This document shows positions 31,710-42,189 of a DNA stretch of 64,000 nt, in pieces (within the stretch, counting starts at the first letter, position 1; each line of letters opens with the position of its first letter). A program made the translations under genes and the position numbers. Origin of the DNA: Selaginella moellendorffii (lineage: Eukaryota; Streptophyta; Lycopodiopsida; Selaginellales; Selaginellaceae); contig NW_003314373.1 of assembly GCF_000143415.4 (NCBI RefSeq), positions 310,001-374,000 of the forward strand, in the 5' to 3' direction. The notes beneath the pieces were generated by a model that saw nothing but the letters and a program-made list of their open reading frames with translations, made no database searches and was not told the origin of the DNA.

Positions 31710-33551
31710 ATGGCTACGATTCTTCCAAAATCTTTGAAGCCGGGATACTCGGACGATCGCGCAAGGGAGCAAAACTACTTTGCCAGTCTTCTCAAAGATT
31801 GCACAGGCTCAAGAAATCTCCAGCAAGGCAGGCAAATTCACGCTCGAATTCTAGAGCTTCCATCTCTCGGCTCTGATCTCTACCTTTGCAACCTCCTCGT
31901 TCTCATGTATGGAAGGTGTGGCAGCATTGCAGATGCCCAGGCGGTGTTTGAGTCCATCGCTAATCCCAATGATTTCTCCTGGAACATCTTGTTTGGTGTA
32001 TATGCCCACAATGGGCGTTTGCAGCAAGCCAAGAACACCTTCGATAGAATGCCAAATCCAAATGTGGTCTCTTTCAACTCCATGGCCGCGGCATACGCCC
32101 AAAACGGCGAGCTAGATCGAGCCAAAGAGATGTTCGATGCAACGCCTCGAAAGGACACTGCCTCTTGGAATGGAATGATGCATGCCTTCTCTCAGGCTGG
32201 ACAGGTCGACGCTGCGAGAGAGATTTTTGACACCATGCCTCACAAAGACGTCGTGTCGTGGTCGTGTGTTATTTCAGCATATGCCCAAACCGGGCATCTT
32301 GAAGAAGCCGAGTCCTTGTTTTTGAGAATGCCAAATCCAAATGTGATAACTTTCAACGCAATGATAGTCGCGTATTCACAAGCTGCATTGTTCGATCGTG
32401 CGAAAAGTCTGTTTGATTCAATGCCGGAGCGGGATTTGGTGACATGGGCAACGTTGCTCTCCACATATGCCCAAAAGAAAGACCTCCAAAACGCGGAGTT
32501 CTTGTTCAAAAGCATGCCGAGACACGACATTCTGTCAATGAACGTGATGATCAATGCTTACGTTCTTAATGGTCAACTTGAGAAGTCCATCTCTACTTTT
32601 AAATCTATGCGCTACAAAGATGTTGTTTCATGGACGTCTGCTCTTTCCGCATATGCCCAAGCAGGTCATGTTGGCGACGCAAAGTTGCTCTTTGACAAGA
32701 TGCCGGAATGGAACGTTGTCTCATGCACGACCTTGATCTCACTATTTGCGCTCAAACAAAGGCTAGAAGACGCTACAGTCTTGCTTGACTCAATGCCTGA
32801 GCACGACGTCATTGTATGGAACGCAATTTGTGCAGAATATGCCAACAATGGGCATCTTGAGGAATCCAAGAAGGTGTTTGATTCCATGCCATACAAGAAC
32901 TTGGAATCCCTCCACGCACTGATGGCCGCTTACGTGCACAACATGAAACTTAACGAGGCTAGACAGCTCCTCGATTCCATGCAAGTCCGAGATATAGTTT
33001 CCTGGAACACTCTCGTCGCTGCTTATGCCCAAAACGGTCAAATGGATCGAGCAAGCGGGCTCTTTCGAGGTCTCCCTCAAACCGACGTGGGAACCTGGAG
33101 TTCTATGATCGCTGGGCATGCAAAGGCTGGCCATGGCGAGAAGGCCGTCCAAGTTTTGAGTGAGATGGTCATGGAAGCCGTAGCACCCGACGAGCTAACT
33201 TTCGCGAGCGTTTTAGCAGCTTGCAGCCATGGAGGGCTGCTCGAGCAAGGCACACGCTACTTCCTTTTGATGAGCTCGGACCTCGGGATCAAGCCGCTGG
33301 TGGAGCACTTCTCGGCGATGGTGGACATTTACAGCCGAGTCGGGCTGCTCAAGTTTGCCGAGGAGCTGATTGAGACGATGCCGTTTGTGCCGCAGCCGGA
33401 GACTTATCGAGCTCTGATGAGTGCCTGCGAGACCCAGAAGAATTCGTCGCTGGGGTCTCGAGCTGCCGAAAAGGTTGTTGCTTTGGATCCTGCTAAGTCG
33501 ACATCGTATATAATGCTTTCGAATATGTACAGGGACAAACTTACTAGTTAG
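31710..33551 (+). CDS. PPR protein of short-motif type, 613 aa
   Basis: Single exon from MATILPKSLKPGY. After a plain first repeat (YFASLLKDCTGSRNLQQGRQ), about 15 repeats near 31 residues carry AKxxFDxMPxxDVVSWxxxISAYAQxGHLEEA. The array end is IKPLVEHFSAMVDIYSRVGL, and the E-type tail ends SYIMLSNMYRDKLTS. No DYW domain. Organelle RNA binding is inferred from the family. The stop is 31 bp from the stop of the opposite-strand dehydrogenase. The repeat unit contains a palindromic codon block at 32281-32297. Confidence 0.92.
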   Translation: MATILPKSLKPGYSDDRAREQNYFASLLKDCTGSRNLQQGRQIHARILELPSLGSDLYLCNLLVLMYGRCGSIADAQAVFESIANPNDFSWNILFGVYAHNGRLQQAKNTFDRMPNPNVVSFNSMAAAYAQNGELDRAKEMFDATPRKDTASWNGMMHAFSQAGQVDAAREIFDTMPHKDVVSWSCVISAYAQTGHLEEAESLFLRMPNPNVITFNAMIVAYSQAALFDRAKSLFDSMPERDLVTWATLLSTYAQKKDLQNAEFLFKSMPRHDILSMNVMINAYVLNGQLEKSISTFKSMRYKDVVSWTSALSAYAQAGHVGDAKLLFDKMPEWNVVSCTTLISLFALKQRLEDATVLLDSMPEHDVIVWNAICAEYANNGHLEESKKVFDSMPYKNLESLHALMAAYVHNMKLNEARQLLDSMQVRDIVSWNTLVAAYAQNGQMDRASGLFRGLPQTDVGTWSSMIAGHAKAGHGEKAVQVLSEMVMEAVAPDELTFASVLAACSHGGLLEQGTRYFLLMSSDLGIKPLVEHFSAMVDIYSRVGLLKFAEELIETMPFVPQPETYRALMSACETQKNSSLGSRAAEKVVALDPAKSTSYIMLSNMYRDKLTS

Positions 33552-33582
33552 TAGACCTGCGCACTGCAAAGGAAGAAAGAAA

Positions 33583-34954
33583 TTAAGGGGAGAAGAAAAG
33601 CTTAATACCTTGCTTACCAGCAATCTCACGAGCATGGCTTTGCCTTTTCACTGCGTGGTTTTTGAGAATTTCTTTCTTGATGTCGGCCGAGAGCTTGTAG
33701 CTCACAAGGCGGATAATGGGAGCCCAGAAAGCCTCGAGCAGTGTCCTGGCGAAGCTCGCGGGAGCAAGCATCCCGCGAGTGAGCACCACCAGCGGGAAAA
33801 ACGACTTCGGTGCCACGAGAAACGAGCCTTTCTTGACAGCATCGAGCGTGACCTCCGCGAGCTTATCGGGTGACTGCATCGTCTTGGGATCATATCGATT
33901 GAGTATCTTGAGCATTGTTTCAAACTCGCCATCCTTGTCCACTGCAAAAAGTGTAGACTGTCACGGCTAGAAATCTTTCAAGTGTAAGTACCTTGATCTA
34001 TAAGAGCAGTGTCGACAAAGCCAGGACAGACGAGATTGACATTGATGTTATACGGCAAAAGCTCGAGATGGAGACACTCTGCTAATCCTCGTAGAGCATG
34101 CTTGGTTGCACTGTACACTGAGCTCCCGTACAAAAGGAACTGGAGAAAAGATCAACACAAGATATAAAGAGAGATTCCTATAGAGTGAAGTATACCAGTC
34201 CTGCTCCGGAGCTGACGATCACAATCGAGTGCTTCTTTTCGCTTGCGAGCGGCTTCATGAGTGGAAGCGCGGTGTGGACTGTATGAATCACTCCCATCAA
34301 GTTCGTCTGGACTTGACCTGCATGAACTTCCACCGGGACTTCGTCAAAGTATCCAGCCTTAGTGTACCCCGCGTTGCAAACCAGGACGTCGATTGGTTTC
34401 CACGAGTGAGCCTCGCTCACGGCGGAGGATATCGCGTTAAAATCGCCAACGTCGGCCACCTGATAAAAGTAGGATAACTCCAAGTAAGAACTTGGAAAAA
34501 TTCCAATCAAGTAAGAACGAATAAAGAAAGCAATCCAAAGGACGAACAGAAGAAAACAAGACGAAAGAAACAAGAAACAAAGAGCAAAACAGCAAAACAA
34601 AAAGCTATCAGAACGATGGACGATCAAGGCAGAAAGAGATGTATGTATACATACCAAAACTTTGATGCTATGGCTGTCGCAGTGCGCTTCACTCACAAGA
34701 GATTGAGCCGCCTTGTCGAGCTTGAGCTGGTTTCTGGCCGAGATGGTAACAAATGCCCCTTGGAGGAGGGCCTGCTTGGCAATGGCGAGCCCAATGCCGC
34801 TGGAAGCTCCTGTGATAAAGACGTGCTTGCCCGCCAGCGATGGGATAGCCAGTTTCTTCCTCCTGCCAAATGTAAGAAATGCAAACGCCACCGCCGCTGC
34901 CGCTGCCGCTCCCGCCGCCACTAGCCCCGCCATTGCTCCCGCGCTAGGGCTCAC
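33583..34954 (-). CDS. Short-chain dehydrogenase, 3-ketodihydrosphingosine reductase type, 4 exons
   Basis: Exons 34954-34655, 34459-34196, 34139-33992 and 33941-33583 sum to 1071 nt, 356 aa. An N-terminal membrane helix (AGLVAAGAAAAAAVAFAFLTF) precedes the NAD(P) fold with TGASSGIG, a counterpart of the adenine-pocket line (VADVGDF), VLVCNAGY, IVIVSSGAG and the catalytic YSATK. A C-terminal amphipathic region and basic tail fit the ER-bound KDSR/TSC10 group, which reduces 3-ketosphinganine in sphingolipid synthesis. Other membrane SDRs are possible. The first intron (195 nt) is long for this genome; its distal part and all of exon 1 recur in the second copy of the 4.3 kb repeat. The ATG at 34933 is an alternative start. 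Confidence 0.85.
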
Positions 34955-35193
34955 ATCAATTCGATTTGGGGTTTATCTTTACTTTACTGCTACACTCTTT
35001 TGATTTTGATAAAATTGATAATTCTTGATCTTTTCGTTAAATAAAAGAATACTAATTGCTATGGAAGTTGGCCCCTATTGTGTCTTGTTCTAGAACCCAG
35101 AATTATTGGGTTTGTCTTTTTTTTACTATAGCATTATTTTTAAAAGTTGTAATAACTAAGCATATCCTATTTTAATGCTATTTAAAAAGCCTT

Positions 35194-35199
35194 TATAAA
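35194..35199 (+). promoter_or_regulatory. TATA box of SSP1, copy A
   Basis: TATAAA lies 30 bp before the ATG and is kept at 41702-41707 before the second copy. Only 273 bp separate it from the start of the dehydrogenase on the other strand. Confidence 0.45.
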
Positions 35200-35228
35200 G
35201 CAGATATAAACCATTTCATACTTAAAGA

Positions 35229-35681
35229 ATGACAGAGTTTGTTGTAGTTGTTTTCCTTTATTCATTTTTACTATATTTTCTTTTAGTTGGTGGGTATTTG
35301 CCAAGTGAAGCAACTCAAGATTGTATATCAATTGGTACACAAGATCCACCTTCTCCCCAAGCATATTGTCATGTAACAAATCTGTGTAAAGTTAGGTACT
35401 TTAATAATTTTTGGGAAAATGGAGAATATACTGCCTCGGGAGGAGGAATTTATGTCACAATTACTGTTAATAGAATGTATAGTAGGGCATCAATTCAACA
35501 AGATATAGAACAAGCTTTTAATTTTATATGGATTAGATGTATATCAGTGCTACGTCAAATGGGTGGTTTTGTTTATTTGAATGATGGAAGTTTATCAGTT
35601 AATGTTCAGATTGCACGAAGAAGAGAGTTATTAAAAGATCTTGATAGAATTAAAATAACAAAAGAATGTTCATCTTTATAA
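35229..35681 (+). CDS. Small secreted five-cysteine protein (SSP1), copy A, 150 aa
   Basis: An uncleaved or signal-type hydrophobic start (FVVVVFLYSFLLYFLLVGG) is followed by a mature part of about 125 residues with Cys at 32, 47, 53, 104 and 147. The core reads DCISIGTQDPPSPQAYC, then a beta-rich part (GGGIYVTITVN), a helix (QQDIEQAFNFIWIRC) and GGFVYLNDGSLSVNVQI. The end is basic. I recognise no family. The order of a helix, a cysteine and a final GG...DGSLSVNV strand faintly recalls small KP4/Hce2-type secreted proteins, which is a guess. A second copy lies at 41737, and a broken homologue joined to a lectin at 62539-63368. AT-rich codons set it apart from the GC-richer host genes around it. 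Confidence 0.75.
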   Translation: MTEFVVVVFLYSFLLYFLLVGGYLPSEATQDCISIGTQDPPSPQAYCHVTNLCKVRYFNNFWENGEYTASGGGIYVTITVNRMYSRASIQQDIEQAFNFIWIRCISVLRQMGGFVYLNDGSLSVNVQIARRRELLKDLDRIKITKECSSL

Positions 35682-36109
35682 ATACCATTAATATTATAAA
35701 AAAATTATTATTTATAAATTTAAAATAAAAATTAATAAAAGAATATAATCCAGAGTGTAGTATTTAAAACATATAATATAACAGATATTAAAACTATGAT
35801 TATGATACATGACTTATGACATAAAATGAAACAAACACAATATTAAGTGGTAGTATAGTTTGAAAAACAAAATATTTCCAAAATATTTTTTGAAATAAGA
35901 TAGTTAGAGATATTATAATTAAATTCATTAGTTTCAAAATAATTTACTATAGTTTCCTAGCAGCAATATCTGGTCTTCTTGGGGTTAGTTTCCAAGAAAA
36001 ATAGTTAGAGAGGAGGAATTTAAAAAACTACTCTTAAATCTTATAAGTTTTGATATGATAGTTTGATGATGATTAAACTTATACATATAAGGTAATAATT
36101 TGTTGCACA
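35682..36109. other. AT-rich tract, no gene seen
   Basis: Sequence is shared with 42190-42640 in the second copy. It contains no visible gene and separates SSP1 from the retroelement relic. Confidence 0.4.
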
Positions 36110-36905
36110 TTACATGCTTTTAAGAATGTCATTGAAGTTATAATTAAAACTTGAAAACACTTTTTTCACATCATCCTCAATTTCCCATATAACCTCGTCC
36201 ATAGAATAACCATTCCACCAAACCAACAACTCCCAAATTGTCTTGCAATTTGTTTCACCAACCTTTAAAAAAAAAATTTGGTTAGATAAACTTTATTAGT
36301 ATTAATCTTTGGGACCTAAAATTCACAACATCACTAGAGTACAAACATGTTTTAAACTTGCTTACATAAAATGTTGCATATGCAACAAAATTGTAGATAA
36401 TACAATATAATATTGTAGAGACAATTTAGCACTACCCTTTTAGATATTGTTATGCATTTAATAGTTTAAGGAAAATTTTGTCACCAACTTTATATTTCTC
36501 ATAATTATGATGTGCATTAGCCAATTTCTTGTTTCATTCTTGAACTTGTCTTATGTTCAACTTTGCCACTTTCATATCCTCAAAAAAATCACAAGTATGA
36601 GGCACTTAAACTAAAGATAAAATTAAACTCATGAGAGACTTGGGCTTATAGCTATACATGACCATGAATAGAAACACGTAAATATCCAATTGATGAGTGT
36701 TATTATGAGCAATCTAAAGTCAAGGCAAATGATTCTCCCATACTCTTAATATCGAGTCAAGTTTTCCATAAAAGATTTTAGCATATATTCCAATAGCTAG
36801 TTTATAATTTTTATTTGTCCATTTGATTATGGATGTTTGCCACTAATTATACTCAGCTTATCTCTAACTTCTCAAAAATCATTTGCCAAAACTTATCCTC
36901 TCCCT
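36110..36905 (-). mobile_element. Chromovirus (Ty3/gypsy) integrase and chromodomain relic
   Basis: On the minus strand, pieces in order are an integrase-core stretch (FWQMIFEKLE, a NGQIKIIN counterpart), a tail (KVAKLNIRQVQE, NYEKYKVGDKIF) and a chromodomain-like end WWNGYSMDEVIWEIEDDVKK. In intact chromoviruses the last line reads VKWKGY...TWEPE. Stops and frameshifts are many, so the element is dead. The same relic recurs at 42640-43400, and its integrase part at 5868-6180. Confidence 0.65.
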
Positions 36906-37460
36906 TTAACCTATTTGGAAAGGGGGCAATTATTTAATGTGAGATATTTTAATGGCTATTTAATCCTTATATATCTTCTATACTTCCAAGAATTCACAAC
37001 AACAATATATCTAAACTTCATCCCATGATCACATGTGTTACATTTAGTCAAAATGTTATGATGATATATTAAGGGCAGCTTTTAGGGGTCTGAATGTGGT
37101 TGTTATACTAAACCATACGTTGGTCTTATTCATAAAATTCTTATATAAATTTATAAAAAAATTATTATATGTCAAGAATTAATACTGATAAAATTAAAAT
37201 TAAAAAAACAAAAAAAAAGTACAAATACATGTTTAGTTTTCAATATATATCTTTATATATCTTTGTCTCATTCAATATTGGATGTTTTCTATAATTTATT
37301 GCTTCTTAACTATGAATTTATCAAAACTAAATACAAGTTTTAACTGTTTCAATTGTCCATACCATTGTTTTTGTAGAACTTTAAATGCTTTTATTTATAG
37401 CATCACTACAACATTTTTTAATTAATTTAAAATCTCATAATGCTTATATTACCTTCTTCT

Positions 37461-37865
37461 CTACTGAAATACTACATCATCATAACCATCATGTGAATAA
37501 TCACCATCAAATGCCCAATTTTCCCATCCATACCAACCTTTAGTTTTAAAATGACCATTACCAATAAATGATACACCATCAAATGGTACATTATTTATTA
37601 TTTTAGAGCACTTTTCTGCTGATAGTGTATCATAATCAAAGTAAGCAAATTCATTACCTTTTCTCCATAAAATAACATTTGCTTTATAAACATTACAATT
37701 TGCAAGAGCAAATTTCATATCTGGAGCCCAATTAAAATTATCTTTTCCTTCAATGATTGTTACTGTATAAAGAAGTTATTAATTAAGGATTAAGTTCAAA
37801 ATATTATACTTACACTGATATATATTAAATAAAAATAAAAGATAGAACCAGGTATTAAAACCCAT
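37461..37865 (-). CDS. Small secreted protein (SSP2), copy A, 2 exons, 117 aa
   Basis: Exon 1 (37865-37814) encodes MGFNTWFYLLFLFNIYQ, a short signal-like hydrophobic peptide. A 51-nt intron with a clean donor GTAAGT and acceptor TATACAG follows. Exon 2 (37762-37461) continues with LTIIEGKDNFNWAPDMKFAL and ends YDDVVFQ. The mature part has two cysteines and a beta-rich, Trp/Gly-rich end (KTKGWYGWENWAFDGDY). I recognise no family; a beta/gamma-crystallin-like Greek-key fold is a guess from the aromatic spacing. The exon structure is preserved in the second copy at 44212-44616. Without the first exon the ORF lacks its signal peptide, which would make it easy to miss. Confidence 0.7.
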
Positions 37866-38774
37866 GAATAAAAAATATAGTAATAATATATAACTAGCTT
37901 AGTAATTTCAAGATATTTAATGTAATTTTAGGTATAAATTTATCTTTAAATAATATAAAGCTGACAATAATTACTAATACTTCCAAAAAGAATTATTTTG
38001 TTCAATAATTATAAATTTCGTCTATACTTGACATGTCAAATTTGTATTTTTTGTCACTCTAAAACAATAGTAGGCATACTACATGCCTAAAATTGTGTTA
38101 ACATTTGTAATATGTTAGCAAAATACAAATGAATGATGTTTTTTGGTTTGCTTAAGCAACGCTATAGAGGAAGTGGGGTGGTACTGGATATACCTAGAAT
38201 ATTAAACACTTTCTAAACACTTTCTAGTATATTCTAGTATTCTACCATCTTGATATTAGATTAATCTTGTGTTTATAAATTATAAACATGTTTATAATTA
38301 TAAAATTCTGATCAATTGGATTAATAAATAGGAATAACACTACTATTAAGCAAACCAAGCATTACTGCATGCAACACATAAAAAATTATTATAATTTATT
38401 ACAATTCTGAGCTTATGTATTTTAAGATGTCTCAATAATTATTATATTATATAATTATAGTTTCGAATGGATTATCTGTGAGAAATAATATGTTACTCTT
38501 TTTTAATTTAAATTCCGCTCTAATATATGTTTACTAATAACTCTCACTCCCAAAATTAAAGTAATACATGATTTCTATACTACAATTCTCATTAGATGGC
38601 AAATAAACTTCATAATAATCAATGATGCTCACTTTGATGTTTTGTGTAGAGTCATATGGATATACCATAGTATATCCATATCTTCCCAAAGCAAAAACTC
38701 CTATCACTTAAGACTAATCTAGTACTATAAGCCGAACTTTGTGGGCTGCCGGATCTGGCCAATCGGTGCCATCA
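37866..38774. other. AT-rich end of copy A, no gene seen
   Basis: Low-complexity AT sequence that mostly recurs at 44617-45350. CTAGAATATT and TATTCTAGTATTCTA words near 38200-38240 make small palindromes. No coding signal. Confidence 0.4.
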
Positions 38775-39224
38775 GATGCAGGGTAAACTGGTAAATATCG
38801 GTTTCTTACTGCACATCCTTTTGAAATATTTTTGTGAGGTTTTGGGCCGGCCAGTGGGCATGCGGCACGGCCCCGGCTGGGGGAGGAGGTGTGAGCGACA
38901 CCCGTCTGCTTGCCTGGTAAAGCTCTCTTTTTTTCACCACGGCTCCTCCCAGCCACGGGGTTTCCAGGGGAAGCGGGAGAGGGGGCACTGCTGCCCAGCA
39001 GCGACAAGGACAGGGGATCACTCAGCGATACTGCATTCCCTTTTCCAATGGAAGGAGCCCAAATCGTCAGAGCAGGATTTTGGCGACGAGCAGCTGCAAA
39101 GGCGTGGCCGGAGGCATCGACAGGGAAGCAGTGGCTAGGGATTTTGCTGGAATGGATGGCGAGCAAGGGCGTGGCAGAGCCTGGGGGTGTGGATGTGAGG
39201 CACGGGAATTCCTATTTTTGATCC

Positions 39225-39305
39225 AGCAGAGGATTCGCTTTCATCACGTACAAAAGTGTTGACGACCCGAGGAAAGCCATAGATGATCCCAACAAGACAA
39301 CAGTG
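39225..39305 (+). pseudogene. Captured exon of an RRM RNA-binding protein
   Basis: The frame reads SRGFAFITYKSVDDPRKAID and DPNKTTV, with the RNP1 signature RGFAFITY of an RNA recognition motif. It ends at a GTAAGC donor at 39306. Only this piece is present. The matching place in C' (near 49855) keeps RGFA and then diverges. Confidence 0.7.
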
Positions 39306-39429
39306 GTAAGCTTACCCAAACATACCATGGTTTTTGCTGACGAGTCTATTCTTCCAGGGAATGCACATAATTGTAAAGTGAGCGGCAGATGGTTGGCTCC
39401 AGAGCGCGTGACGAGCAAGTGCTACATCA

Positions 39430-39780
39430 TTGGAGTGGCTTTCTCCGGTGGTGATCGTGAAGACTGAGGAGAGCTTTCTCCACGGCGCACTCAGCAGCGA
39501 TGGACTGGTGGATATGGCTGCCAAACTCGCCGAGGGAGTGAGCAGGATGGACAGACGCTTCATGGTGATGGAGTTTCATTGGCAATCCTCACAACTTCAT
39601 TACGTCTTGGGGTCCATGAAGCTGGAAAAGAAGAAGAGTGGAAATTCGCTACTCCATGCATACGATGTTAACAAGAGCTTGGAAGACTTCCAATGCTTGG
39701 AGATGATCACAAGAGAGTTTGGAAGTTTTCAGAAGATCACAAGAGCTTCGAAGTTTTCTTTTTGCTACTGGATGATTTGA
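39430..39780 (+). pseudogene. Captured fragment, unrecognised 116-codon ORF (copy C)
   Basis: The frame starts in MEWLSPVVIVKTEESFLHGA and shares SSDGLVDMAAKLAEG..RMDR, LEKKKSGN.LLHAYDV and KSLEDFQCLEMITREFG with the ORF at 50377. Between copies there are several amino-acid changes and no stop, but no domain is recognised. It may be an exon of a host gene carried by the element. Confidence 0.4.
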
Positions 39781-40029
39781 TCAACCAAGAACTCTCTATT
39801 TTTACAGTTCATGCAGAAAAGTTTTTGATCTTTGGGAAAGATTCCACTCGCTGAAAACGCACTGAAAAAGTCCTCATTATAATGTAACGTGGGAGGAATG
39901 ATGAGCTGGATCCAACAGCCAGTGAGGCTCCACGTTCCCGGCATTCATACCGGGGCTAGGGTTTTCTCCTCCTGGGCCTCCACGAAAAGGTTGCATCGAA
40001 AAGGTTAGTTTTTATGCCTGTCCATACCC

Positions 40030-41012
40030 TTTCTATCTGCCCTAATAATTGATCTCCATTTCCAAAAGAAGCTGTTGAAAATAATGTCGCACCTTCAACA
40101 TGTATTGAATGCTATTCGACACAGACATACACATTCCACATACAATGATAACGTTGAAAACACTAACCAGCACCAGCATACATATAGCTTTTACAACAGT
40201 AATATTCAAGAGGCTACACAGTATTGACATCAAACAAATCTTAATAATCAAACTGAACAGCAGTCAATTTCCAATTCCTATTTGCCCCCTTCACCTCAGA
40301 TTCACAGCACACTTGCTAGGAATTACTTATATATTGATACATCTGTTTTGACAATGAATATAGGTCCCTTATCATATATTTGTAAGTATTGTCATGCCTC
40401 ACACTTTGCTGATGCGAACAAGTCTATTTGTTGCCAGAGTGGACAAGTCTACCTGCCTCCAATACTTCTATTACCACCTTTTCTGTATTCTATGTATAAC
40501 TCACACAAACACTCTAATTTCAAGAGTAATATAAGACAATATAATAGTGCACTTGCTTTCACATCTATGGGAGCTAGCATTGATATTTTTACGGGTCATG
40601 GTCCATACTGCTATAGAATTCATGGACAAATCTATCACAAAATTATGCCACAACATCCTTCAATACATCAAAATCCAAGTTACAGTCAATTGTACATGCT
40701 AGACTCCAATGAGGCTACTGATATCAGAAAACAAAACCCTTTTAACATTATTTGTGATTATAATTTACTACTTCAACTAGATAAGATACTCCAACATATT
40801 AATCCATATGCACAAGCTTTTAGAATGATGTATGAATTGGAATGAGAAAATATTTCAAGAACTATTACTTCTGGTAGCAATTTACGTGGAGTATATATGC
40901 TCATTAAAAATGAAGGCACAGACCATCGTTGATATAATACTCCACAAACTAATGATGTTGCATTAGTTTTCCAAAGTGAAGGTGGTGTGCCACCTTTTGA
41001 CCGTGAAATATG
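40030..41012 (+). mobile_element. Truncated Helitron Rep N-terminal region (copy C)
   Basis: The ORF from 40282 has the Helitron-like N domain: YICKYCHASHFADANKSICC, LPPILLLPPFL, NIRQYNSALAFTSMGAS and GPYCYRIHGQIYHKI. A TGA replaces CGA near 40843 (after MMYELE), a nonsense change absent from C'. A second TGA (after the codons for DHR near 40930) is shared with C'. Sequence stops at about 41012 against copy A'. It cannot encode a replicase. Confidence 0.88.
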
Positions 41013-41180
41013 GAGAATATAGAAGAATGAATAGTAAAGTAAGAACAAATAAAGAAAGCAATCCAACGGATGAACAGAAGAAAACAAGATGAAAGAAATA
41101 AGAAACAAACAGCAAAATAGCAAAACAAAAAGCTATTAGAACGATGGACTATCAAGATAGAAAGAGATATGTATACATGC

Positions 41181-41437
41181 CAAAACTTTGATGCTATGGC
41201 TGTCGCAGTGCGCTTCACTCACAAGAGATTGAGCCGCCTTGTCGAGCTTGAGCTGATTCCTGGCTGAGATGGTAACAAATGCCCCTTGGAGGGCCCAATG
41301 CTGCTGGAAGCTCCTGTGATAAAGATGTGCTTACCCGCCAGCGATGGGATAGCCAGTTTCTTCCTCCTGCCAAATGTAAGAAATGCAAATGCCACCGCCG
41401 CTACCGCTGCCGCTCCTGCTGCCACTAGCCCCGCCAT
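41181..41437 (-). pseudogene. Dead copy of dehydrogenase exon 1
   Basis: The copy keeps the membrane helix and FGRRKKLAIPSLAGKHIFIT but reads TGASSSIG in place of TGASSGIG. A deletion of about 20 nt after that shifts the frame. The splice donor GTATGT became GCATGT. No other exons of the gene are present, so it cannot be functional. Confidence 0.9.
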
Positions 41438-41736
41438 TGCTACACCAATTCACTCTTTTCGATTTGGGGTCTATCTTTACTTTACTGCTACACTCTTTTG
41501 ATTTTGATAAAATTGATAATTCTTGATCTTTTCGTTAAATAAAAGAATACTGATTGCTATGGAAGTTGGCCCCAAGCATGCTCTATTGTGTCTTGTTCTA
41601 GAACCCAGAATTATTGGGTTTGTCTTTTTTTTACTATAGCATTATTTTTAAAAGTTGTAATAACTAAGCATATCCTATTTTAATGCTATTTCAAAAGCCT
41701 TTATAAAGCAGATATAAACCATTTCATACTTAGAGA

Positions 41737-42189
41737 ATGACAGAGTTTGTTGTAGTTGTTTTCCTTTGTTCATTTTTACTATATTTTTTTTTAGTTGGTG
41801 GGTATTTGCTAAGTGAAGCAACTCAAGATTGTATATCAATTGGTACACAAGATCCACCTTCTCCCCAAGCATATTGTCATGTAACAAATCTGTGTAAAGC
41901 TAGGTACTTTAATAATTTTTGGGAAAATGGAGAATATACTGCCTCAGGAGGAGGAATACATGTCACAATTACTGTTAATTCTATGTATAGTAGGGCATCA
42001 ATTCAACAAGATATAGAACAAGCTTTTAATTTCATATGGACTAGATGTATAGCAGTGCTACATCAGATGGGTGGTTTTGTTTATTTGAATGATGGAAGTT
42101 TATCAGTTAATGTTCAGATTGAACGAAGAAGAGAGTTATTAAAAGATTTTGATAAAATTAAAATAACAAAAGAATGTTCATCTTTATAA
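41737..42189 (+). CDS. Small secreted five-cysteine protein (SSP1), copy A', 150 aa
   Basis: Open for the same 150 codons as copy A, with 12 amino-acid replacements and four silent codon changes by my count. Changes include Y11C, P25L, V55A, R82S, I102T and A129E. All five mature cysteines, the PSPQAYC segment and YLNDGSLSVNVQI are unchanged. The TATA box at 41702-41707 is kept. A replacement-to-silent ratio near that expected without selection makes its function uncertain, although no stop has arisen. Confidence 0.65.
   Translation: MTEFVVVVFLCSFLLYFFLVGGYLLSEATQDCISIGTQDPPSPQAYCHVTNLCKARYFNNFWENGEYTASGGGIHVTITVNSMYSRASIQQDIEQAFNFIWTRCIAVLHQMGGFVYLNDGSLSVNVQIERRRELLKDFDKIKITKECSSL

Larger units (their letters stand above)
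34505..38770. repeat. 4.3 kb repeat, copy A
   Basis: This block recurs in the same orientation at 41038-45350 at about nine positions in ten, with indels. It starts within the dehydrogenase intron 1, takes in exon 1, then SSP1, a chromovirus relic and SSP2, and ends at GTGGGCTGCCGGATC and the GGCCAATCGG tract. Because copy A lies in the intact dehydrogenase gene, A is likely the source and A' the copy. The outer limits are estimates. Confidence 0.9.
38775..41012. repeat. 2.2 kb repeat, copy C (gene-fragment mosaic with Helitron start)
   Basis: The block starts with GATGCAGGGTAAACTGGTAA and recurs from 49407 in the same orientation, first as GC-rich sequence (GGTTTCCAGGGGAAGCGGGA and others), then a roughly 115-codon ORF, then the N-terminal Helitron Rep region. 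It breaks off at about 41012, where copy A' begins. The sharp change in base composition at 38.75 kb marks the border with the AT-rich copy A. Confidence 0.85.

Noticed and set aside
34616-35003. Plus-strand ORFs over dehydrogenase exon 1
   Set aside because: They are antisense shadows of a well-supported SDR exon.
38806-39166. Minus-strand ORFs in the GC-rich part of copy C, and their counterparts in C'
   Set aside because: They are Pro/Ala/Arg-rich with different frames between copies, as expected from GC-rich sequence without coding constraint.
40042-40351. Short ORFs on both strands before the Helitron N domain, also at 51153-51462
   Set aside because: They are out of frame with the recognisable Rep sequence and are not better conserved than the surrounding DNA.
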